This document shows positions 58,231 through 64,000 of a stretch of 64,000 nucleotides of DNA, in pieces (position 1 is the stretch's first letter; each line of letters opens with the position of its first letter). The stretch spans positions 1 to 64,000 of IMG/VR virus record IMGVR_UViG_3300022198_000012; one strand, 5' to 3'. Position numbers and translations under genes: made by a program. The notes beneath the pieces were generated by a model. That model searched no databases and had not been told where the DNA came from. It worked only from the letters and a program-made list of their open reading frames with translations. This DNA comes from a virus.

Positions 58231-58439
58231 ACACCTCCAATGATTGCGTTGATTTCTTCATCGGTGAGACCGATAGCGGCAAGTTTGGCTTTGGCGGATT
58301 CCTTGGCGGCAACAGCGGCGGCTTGCGCCTCTATCTCTCTTTCTACATCAGCAATCGTCTGTGCATACATGGCGAGTTCTTCTTCGGTCATTGGGCGTTC
58401 AACGCCACCGACGTTGATGGTGGGATTATCTGTAGCCAT
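58227..58439 (-). CDS. Small helical fibre-assembly-type protein
   Basis: A 70-aa helical protein: VGGVERPMTEEELAMYAQTI, then AAAVAAKESAKAKLAAIGL and DEEINAIIGG. This start-plus-helix layout is typical of short phage fibre-assembly or tape-type accessory proteins. Its first 14 bases overlap the upstream gene's end. Confidence 0.6.
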   Translation of the reverse strand: MATDNPTINVGGVERPMTEEELAMYAQTIADVEREIEAQAAAVAAKESAKAKLAAIGLTDEEINAIIGGV

Positions 58440-59079
58440 AAACCGTATACTTCCCCGTGATAGTCCCCGTAGATGGCGTGAGCGTTAGTCCATCGTGAGC
58501 GGCGGCGGCGTTGTATTCGGCGGATGTAATGCCGCCATCAAATGCCGCCGTCGCATTTGCTCCATACCAAGTGCCATGCCACGATGAACGGACTGTCGCG
58601 TCTGCGGGCTTTATCACGTCAATGCTAAAACTATTATGTGCAGGCGTCGTTCCGTTTGCGCCCATAATCGTATGACTTGTTGCGCTATTGGTTACTACGG
58701 ATACTCCAGCACGCACGTCATAACGGTTGCCAAAATAGTTAGCCCCCGTTACGGCTACACCGCTTGCATTTACTTGACACGCCAAACTGCAACTTGCTGA
58801 CGGCACAAACTCAAAAATAACGCGGTAATTATCGTAAGTGGTGGTAAATACACCAGAAGCAAAAGCAACTGCTGACGATGTGGTAAATGATGCGCTCGTA
58901 ACATATACCAAACCGCTTGAATGTGTATACACCCAAGCAGAACCGTTCCAAGAAGCAACACTTGCTGTATCTGTCTCATAGATCAACTGCCCTGTATATG
59001 GAACAGAAGGGCGGGTTGTAGAAGTACATACCCCCGGCTTTATAACAGAGCTTGCACCCAATACTGAACTAAACGGCAT
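58426..59079 (-). CDS. Fibre tip-like beta protein
   Basis: A 217-aa protein. The start is a generic fibre attachment part (TTRPSVPYTGQLIYETDTAS, VASWNGSAWVYT). Residues 60-217 form a beta domain with ANYFGNRYDVRAGVSV, SFSIDVIKPADATVRSSWHG and a GTITGKYTVYGYR ending. This ending resembles small phage tip domains that bind receptors. GC-rich codon use. Confidence 0.65.
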   Translation of the reverse strand: MPFSSVLGASSVIKPGVCTSTTRPSVPYTGQLIYETDTASVASWNGSAWVYTHSSGLVYVTSASFTTSSAVAFASGVFTTTYDNYRVIFEFVPSASCSLACQVNASGVAVTGANYFGNRYDVRAGVSVVTNSATSHTIMGANGTTPAHNSFSIDVIKPADATVRSSWHGTWYGANATAAFDGGITSAEYNAAAAHDGLTLTPSTGTITGKYTVYGYR

Positions 59080-59124
59080 AATAAAACCTCTTATCTATAG
59101 TAAACGAAAATGGGTTATTTGTCA

Positions 59125-60759
59125 TCATGCTCTTGCCACCGTTAGAGATCCTGTTGTATCCCAAGCAATCCATGTATAGGAACCATCTGTTCCAGTTGTT
59201 GTTGTTCCTGTTGATGTGATTGAAAGACCTGTTGCTGCAGATGTGAGCCAACGCACGACTACACGACCCGAACCGCCGTTACCACCAGCACCACTAGCAC
59301 CCTTGATGCCACCGCCACCGCCACCACGGTTTGCCGTCGCATTATTGCCAATCGTGGTTGTGCTTCCATTACCGGCATTTGTTCCACCAGTTCCACCAGA
59401 CGATGAACCGCCTCCGCCACCGCCGCCCGAATACGAAATGGAAGAACCCGTGTAGTTGTTCGTACTTGCCGCACCACCAGCACCGCCAGCACCGCTAACC
59501 CCATTACCTCCTACGCCACCTGCGCCGCCACCGCCGCCTCCGCTTTGTGGGTCTGAAAGATTTTGACCAGAACCGCCATTGTTTCCCTCGCCAGAGATTC
59601 CCGTACCACCTGCGGCATTTGACTGACCACCGCCGCCAGAAGCACCATCGTGTCCAGTGCTGGTGTGTCCACCACCACCACCACCGTTTGCCGACGAAAT
59701 AAACGAAGAAGCCGTACCATTAGTGCCAGAGTCCAAAGAATTACCAGAACCACCAGAACCAACTTTTACTGTATATGTGTTTGTACCAATAAATGTAGAA
59801 CCAGTCACGAAACCACCTGCACCACCGCCACCGCCACAACGGTTATACCCACCAGGAAATGATGCACCGCCACCGCCACCGCCACCTACAAGCAGATAAT
59901 CGACATTCAAGGTTGGTTGATAATTCAATGTTCCTACAGCAGATCCAGACACTCTTCTACGGATATAGACGATTCCTGAACCGCCGTTGCCTCCAGTTCC
60001 AGCATTTGCCCCTCCGCCTCCAGAACCAGAATTTGCACTTGCATTGTTTCCTGTGGTTCCAGAAACACCAGCAACTCCGCCCAGTCCAGCAGCACCGCCA
60101 GTTGTGTATCCTCCACCACCACCTGCTGCTTTATAAGTTGTTCCAGCAGACACCCCTATCCATGCAGAAATATCCCCACCGTTACCGCCAGCACCTCCAG
60201 TTGATCCTGCTGATGCGCCTCCAACTGCTCCGTATCCACCTCCGCCTCCGCCAACACCATTGCCACCATCATTTCCAAATGTCTCATCAATACTTTGACC
60301 ACCAAAGGAACCATTTCCACCACCGCCACCACCTGATGCGCCGTGACCGCCATACCAACGCATGCTGTCATTATTTCCACCACTGCCACCACCTGCGGCG
60401 GAAATAATACTGCCTACATATGATGCTGCTCCACTTCCAACATGACCTGTATTTCCACCAGCACCACCACCGCCAATAGTAATTGTTTGATTAGACGAAA
60501 GATAAATTGTTGTAGTAGAAGCAAGACCAACAATTGCTCCAGCACCGCCTCCACCATATCCACCGCCACCTCCACCAGAACCAACCAAAAGAACATCAAA
60601 CCAACCGGGTTGGGTAACATAAAAAGTTCCGGTATTTAAAAATTCATGAACCGTATAATCAACTCCATTGATGATTCTACCTGTGTATGTATTATCCCCA
60701 CCCGATCCAATACCATACTCTGTTGCGAGTCTTGGTTTACGTGCGCCTGAGATGCTCAT
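59125..60759 (-). CDS. Gly-rich fibre/adhesin protein 4 with two Gly-rich domains
   Basis: A 544-aa protein with an internal duplication. The first half (DYTVHEFLNTGTFYVTQPG, FDVLLVGSGGGGGG, Gly-rich core, GGSGIVYIRRRVSG) is followed by a second unit (NVDYLLVGGGGGG, Gly-rich core, GGSGRVVVRWLTSAATGLSI) and a short beta end (YTWIAWDTTGSLTVARA). Both units match the single-unit paralogues nearby. The two tips could bind different receptors. About 60 out-of-frame CGG triplets and none in frame. Confidence 0.78.
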   Translation of the reverse strand: MSISGARKPRLATEYGIGSGGDNTYTGRIINGVDYTVHEFLNTGTFYVTQPGWFDVLLVGSGGGGGGYGGGGAGAIVGLASTTTIYLSSNQTITIGGGGAGGNTGHVGSGAASYVGSIISAAGGGSGGNNDSMRWYGGHGASGGGGGGNGSFGGQSIDETFGNDGGNGVGGGGGGYGAVGGASAGSTGGAGGNGGDISAWIGVSAGTTYKAAGGGGGYTTGGAAGLGGVAGVSGTTGNNASANSGSGGGGANAGTGGNGGSGIVYIRRRVSGSAVGTLNYQPTLNVDYLLVGGGGGGGASFPGGYNRCGGGGGAGGFVTGSTFIGTNTYTVKVGSGGSGNSLDSGTNGTASSFISSANGGGGGGHTSTGHDGASGGGGQSNAAGGTGISGEGNNGGSGQNLSDPQSGGGGGGAGGVGGNGVSGAGGAGGAASTNNYTGSSISYSGGGGGGGSSSGGTGGTNAGNGSTTTIGNNATANRGGGGGGIKGASGAGGNGGSGRVVVRWLTSAATGLSITSTGTTTTGTDGSYTWIAWDTTGSLTVARA

Positions 60760-60763
60760 TGGT

Positions 60764-61321
60764 CTATGGCGCTACTTGGTACTCAATCCATACATAGCCG
60801 CCACCGCCTGCTACACCAGTCAGCGCACCATAAGTTCCTGCTGCGCCACCTGCGCCGACAGTGACAGTGATTCCAGTTCCTGCGGTGACCGCACCGCCAG
60901 CGACGACATACGCACCGTCACCTGCCGAAGTAAAGAAGCGTTCTCCGTCACCGTAGTTGGTTGGTGACACAACACCCTTCGCACCACAACCGCTGTTCGC
61001 CGCACCTGCCATCTTCATCTTCTCCTGTGGTCCGCCGCCACCACCAAAGTTGGCGTTGATAGGTGCGCCACCTGTTGCGCTAATCGTGCCACTGGCAAAC
61101 GCAACAGAACTAGTACCACCAGTACCAGCATTAGTTCCCGAACCCAATCCGCCACCGCCACCACGAATGTGTGCCACGGCATAAGTGACACCAGATGGCA
61201 CAGTCCATGTGTCCGATGATTCAAATCTGTCTACTTTTGTAATCATTTTGCGCTCGTAACTTGATAAGCCGACATAACCTTTGTCTGTTTGCAAGAAACT
61301 ATATGCTGATGAGAGACCCAC
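60764..61321 (-). CDS. Gly-rich fibre/adhesin protein 5 (short)
   Basis: A 185-aa protein: start MGLSSAYSFLQTDKGYVGL, beta segment RFESSDTWTVPSGVTYAVA, then a Gly/Ala-rich core (AHIRGGGGGLGSGTNAGTG) and a beta ending (GGGYVWIEYQVAP). Half the length of the other Gly-rich proteins. It ends five bases before the 544-aa adhesin start. Confidence 0.72.
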   Translation of the reverse strand: MGLSSAYSFLQTDKGYVGLSSYERKMITKVDRFESSDTWTVPSGVTYAVAHIRGGGGGLGSGTNAGTGGTSSVAFASGTISATGGAPINANFGGGGGPQEKMKMAGAANSGCGAKGVVSPTNYGDGERFFTSAGDGAYVVAGGAVTAGTGITVTVGAGGAAGTYGALTGVAGGGGYVWIEYQVAP

Positions 61322-61339
61322 ACTTTTATCCTCCTATGA

Positions 61340-61678
61340 TTAAGAAACTTGCTTTTCCCAGCCGATCGCCGTGACATTAACGACGCTGTTTGCGTCTGCC
61401 AACCCCTCTAATGTTTCTGTTTCTAGCAAAACGATTGCCGTATCCAGTACCATGATATCGTTTGCGCCAATTGGAAGTTGTGACATCAATCTATTTGATG
61501 CAACCGCCGCATTACCAATAGCCAAAGATACGGTTCTATCAACCGTATCCGTATTGCAGATAATGATCTGCTTTATAATCTCGCTATAACCAGACGCAGC
61601 TGTGCAAACGGTTGTCGTTGCAGTGGTCAACTGTGTTGGACCACCAAGCCTTGCTTCTGTTCTATCTCCTACGGCCAT
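61340..61678 (-). CDS. Small beta virion protein C (fibre cassette)
   Basis: A 112-aa protein with a pattern like the 120-aa proteins: ASGYSEIIKQIIICNTDTVD, RTVSLAIGNAAVAS, LPIGANDIMVLDTAIVLLE and VNVTAIGWEKQVS. Sequence similarity to the other two is low, but order and size agree. Precedes a Gly-rich protein, like its relatives. Confidence 0.6.
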   Translation of the reverse strand: MAVGDRTEARLGGPTQLTTATTTVCTAASGYSEIIKQIIICNTDTVDRTVSLAIGNAAVASNRLMSQLPIGANDIMVLDTAIVLLETETLEGLADANSVVNVTAIGWEKQVS

Positions 61679-61712
61679 AATTTAATTTGCTCCTTTTAAT
61701 ATTATAACAGCT

Positions 61713-62618
61713 TTATGCACCGATGTCCATTATGAACATTGCGGCGGCTTGAGAAGTTAGTGGATCACTTGCTATTTGCTTCCATTCTAAACCAGTTGCA
61801 GTTGAGGAATTTGCGGCAAGTACTTGTCCATCTGTTCCTGCTGAAAGTTTAGATATTGTATTATCGGCGGTTCCGACTATTATATCACCTTTGGCGTCAA
61901 ATGTATTTAGTACTACGTTTGTTGACGTTCCGCCAATTTCAACCCAGTATGAATCATAATAAATATACGTTGCACCATTATCTGATTTATACCAAACTTG
62001 ACCAGTTATCGGAGAAGATGGTGCAGTATCGCTTATTGTGACTGCTTGTGGATTTCCGCCAATTTCAATCCAGTATGAATCATAGTATACATACGTCTTA
62101 CCGTCATCTGAGTCAAACCATAATTGGCCAGATGTAGGACTACCTGGAGCACTAGATGAAACAGATGCTCCGCCTACTACTGTTTGATTTACCCAGGCTG
62201 ATCCGTTATATTGTAGAAATTGATTAGTTGCGTCTCCAGTAATTGTTACATCGCCAATATCATTTAATGTTGATATTGTTGTACCTTCGGCATCGGAGTC
62301 ATTGACCCAAGCTGATCCATTATATTTTAAGACTTGACCAGAGTTAGGAGTTGCTATGTTTACATCGCCAAGTTCAGTTAAATTAATTACTTCAGATATT
62401 GAAGACCAAGTTATTCCTGAGTTTGCAGAAGTATTAACTTTTAGATAATATCCATTAGTTGCTGTTCCGCCATCAAGCTTGTTAACGTCAATTGCTGCAT
62501 TTGCTATGGCGACAGATCCAATACTTAAAACCCAAGCTGTTCCGTTATAAGTCCATGTTTTATCGCCTGAAGTAAAAGTTTCTCCATTTGACGGCGAATT
62601 AGGAAAATCAATTGGCAT
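61713..62618 (-). CDS. Tail fibre with repeated YNGSAWV units
   Basis: A 301-aa protein. Start: PIDFPNSPSNGETFTSGDK and TWTYNGTAWVLSIG. It then has repeats of LxDIGDVTITG...LQYNGSAWVN and two copies of a TxGQxWYxSDNGxTYxYYDSYWVEIGG unit (residues about 160-240). The end is TDGQVLAANSSTATGLEW. The repeats resemble the long fibre at 49952-51650, so both may be shafts of one fibre type. A strong ribosome site (CGGAGG) precedes the start. Confidence 0.75.
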   Translation of the reverse strand: MPIDFPNSPSNGETFTSGDKTWTYNGTAWVLSIGSVAIANAAIDVNKLDGGTATNGYYLKVNTSANSGITWSSISEVINLTELGDVNIATPNSGQVLKYNGSAWVNDSDAEGTTISTLNDIGDVTITGDATNQFLQYNGSAWVNQTVVGGASVSSSAPGSPTSGQLWFDSDDGKTYVYYDSYWIEIGGNPQAVTISDTAPSSPITGQVWYKSDNGATYIYYDSYWVEIGGTSTNVVLNTFDAKGDIIVGTADNTISKLSAGTDGQVLAANSSTATGLEWKQIASDPLTSQAAAMFIMDIGA

Positions 62619-62679
62619 TGTAACCTCCGGATGCTATAAAAATAGTAATTGCTTTTTGCTGGCAATACATTAAGTTATC

Positions 62680-63990
62680 TTAGTTTTGTAGTTGATTTAT
62701 TTTATAACGAAGATAGGCGCACTCTAAAGCCAAAGCTTCCTCATATCTTATGCCATATCGATTGCCCGCTTCAATCCCATCTTCAGATGACCATTCATCA
62801 TAACAAAGTATTCCATAGGCAAAGGGGTCTAAGCCATGATCTTCAAATACTTCTTTAACTCTTTGAGCTACAAGCCCAAAATGCCATCTAGCTCCGTCTC
62901 CTTTTGTTTCAATAGAATCTTTAAATTTAAACTTAACATATTGAACCTGGCTCCAAGCTTGCATGAGCGCTTCGTCGATTTCTAGGATTAGATCTTTTTC
63001 TCTTTCATCAGATGTATTAATTGTTGCTGTGGCGGCAAAAAGCTGAGTCCATCTTCTTGCTGCACCACCTAATGTATAGCTATTGTCTGCTCTTGGTCTC
63101 AAAGTTTGAGTATTTGTATTGTTGGCATACAGAGTTAAGTTTGCGGTTCCGTCTGTTGTGCTGCCTCCCGATACTTCTATTCTTGCATCATAGTCATTAA
63201 CTGATTCATCGTTTCCAGATGTATGTATATCCATGTACCAGGTGGCTGCTGTGTCTTGCCTGCCTAGCTCCATTGTTCCATCGGACCTTATTACCGCGGA
63301 TGTTTTATTGCTTCTTATAGATTGAATTACGTTTCCAGTGCCCCTGTAATATAGTGCTGTGTCTGCATTGTCTACTCTAAGACCAACAAAACCAGATCCT
63401 CTGGCAACAAAGAAAGCCTGAACTTTACCTGTTCCCAAATTTACTGCATCAAAACCCCATGTATAATGATCTCCACCAAATGCTGCTGTCGAGTTTGACT
63501 TAGAGTCAACTATTCCAAGTTCGAATCCAGTTGCAGCTGTTGCGTGGGAGTCTGAATTTAATAGTACGTTTGCATTATGTGCCCAGATTTTTGTAAATGG
63601 ATTGATATAAGCTGTTGCTGATCCTGAAGGAGTTGAAGCTGATTGAGCTGTGCCATTTGCTAAATACCAGCCCTCTACTGTAATAGAAGTTCCATCTGAA
63701 GCCCAATCAGTAATAAAGCCGCTATACTTAGTAGCGTGTGCGGTGTCTATCACCATTCCTATTCGTAGTTTTCTTAAATTACTAGCAGATATTGCTGAAG
63801 CTGGAACAACTGTTGTAGCGGTATAAGTAGCGTTGCTTAAGGTTAGAGTAGGTGGAGGACCCAAAATATCAGCAAACACGGAAACAGCGTCTCTGTCTGT
63901 ATATTGAGAAAGCTGTGCTTCGTTTGTAAGTCCAAGAATCTCTGCTCCATTGTTGTGATCATAGCTATCTGGATACAATCTTATGGCCAT
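62680..63990 (-). CDS. Tail fibre/spike with C-terminal S74 self-cleaving chaperone
   Basis: A 436-aa protein starting at ATG 63990, ten bases from the window edge. Residues 1-320 are fibre-type beta (TLTLSNATYTATTVVPA, GGDHYTWGFDAVNLGTGK, ALYYRGTGNVIQS). Residues 325-436 are an intramolecular chaperone (peptidase S74): SDEREKDLILEIDEAL with the catalytic Ser and Lys, YVKFKFKDS, HFGLVAQRVKEVFEDHGLD and IRYEEALALECAYLRYKIN. It trimerises the fibre and is cut off by its own Ser. Completely in the window. Confidence 0.85.
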   Translation of the reverse strand: MAIRLYPDSYDHNNGAEILGLTNEAQLSQYTDRDAVSVFADILGPPPTLTLSNATYTATTVVPASAISASNLRKLRIGMVIDTAHATKYSGFITDWASDGTSITVEGWYLANGTAQSASTPSGSATAYINPFTKIWAHNANVLLNSDSHATAATGFELGIVDSKSNSTAAFGGDHYTWGFDAVNLGTGKVQAFFVARGSGFVGLRVDNADTALYYRGTGNVIQSIRSNKTSAVIRSDGTMELGRQDTAATWYMDIHTSGNDESVNDYDARIEVSGGSTTDGTANLTLYANNTNTQTLRPRADNSYTLGGAARRWTQLFAATATINTSDEREKDLILEIDEALMQAWSQVQYVKFKFKDSIETKGDGARWHFGLVAQRVKEVFEDHGLDPFAYGILCYDEWSSEDGIEAGNRYGIRYEEALALECAYLRYKINQLQN

Positions 63991-64000
63991 ACCAATAGCA

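Noticed and set aside
59216-60967. Long plus-strand frames opposite the Gly-rich genes
   Set aside because: They are Pro/Ala/His-rich mirror images of Gly codons, without ribosome sites.
1-64000. tRNA genes or a quadruplet-decoding tRNA in the window
   Set aside because: I looked for tRNA-like cloverleaf ends and GTTCRA-type loops in gaps and saw none; gaps are too short. It may lie elsewhere in the genome.
1-64000. CRISPR arrays, IS elements, integrase or attachment sites
   Set aside because: None seen; repeats present are protein-coding repeats within fibre genes.

Overview
The window is a late (virion-structure) region of a large contractile-tailed phage (Caudoviricetes, myovirus type). 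The evidence is a tail sheath, a second sheath-like protein, three tube-like proteins, two chaperone-like proteins, very large tape-measure/hub proteins, a tail lysin, an OB-fold spike protein, gp25-like and J-like baseplate proteins, and a long run of fibre genes ending in an S74 self-processing chaperone. The DNA is AT-rich (GC-richer at about 52.6-61.7 kb), standard stop codons are used, and almost every gene is on the minus strand. The host cannot be named from the window. The 2OG-Fe(II) oxygenases, the small fibre families, the sulfotransferase and the glycosyltransferase are gene types common in aquatic phages.

Main observation: the codon CGG is not used as an ordinary sense codon here. 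I checked the frame of the CGG triplets on the coding strand gene by gene by hand (several hundred, many in the GC-richer fibre genes). I found only nine in frame, and at all nine the open reading frame breaks and continues exactly one base further on (+1), as CGG-N. The nine sites are at 3606-3609, 8923-8926, 11170-11173, 14240-14243, 25293-25296, 42269-42272, 48008-48011(+), 49875-49878 and 51464-51467. They lie in eight genes. Reading CGGN as one step, or skipping the C and reading GGN, restores full-length proteins: a baseplate protein, a 695-aa tail lysin, a 3714-aa hub protein with two shifts, a 1610-aa tail protein, two dioxygenases, a 565-aa fibre and a 124-aa Cys-rich fibre tip. I annotate these as single genes. 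The pattern suggests an unassigned or four-base-decoded CGG codon with genome-wide +1 recoding.

Layout, in transcription order (right to left). 62.7-63.99 kb: fibre with S74 chaperone. 52.6-62.6 kb: fibre cassette of Gly-rich adhesin-like proteins, repeated small beta proteins and a sulfotransferase. 49.1-52.5 kb: glycosyltransferase, the frameshifted long fibre, the Cys-rich tip protein and two small paralogues. 41.9-49.1 kb: an accessory island with seven 2OG-Fe(II) or PhyH-type oxygenases, a glutathione-peroxidase-like protein, a DUF6065-like protein, a small beta protein and a zinc-ribbon protein; three of these genes are on the plus strand. 33.9-41.8 kb: neck/connector candidates, two sheath-type proteins and three tube-type proteins. 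32.7-33.8 kb: two tail-assembly-chaperone-like proteins. 7.5-32.7 kb: three giant tail genes (2209, 1610 and 3714 aa) and the tail lysin. 1-7.5 kb: spike OB-fold protein, spike-associated protein, gp25-like protein, baseplate J, a metallophosphoesterase and a baseplate gene that runs off the left edge.

There is no gene-free stretch over 300 bases; the longest gap is 41774-41907. I saw no tRNA, rRNA, CRISPR array, IS element or integrase.
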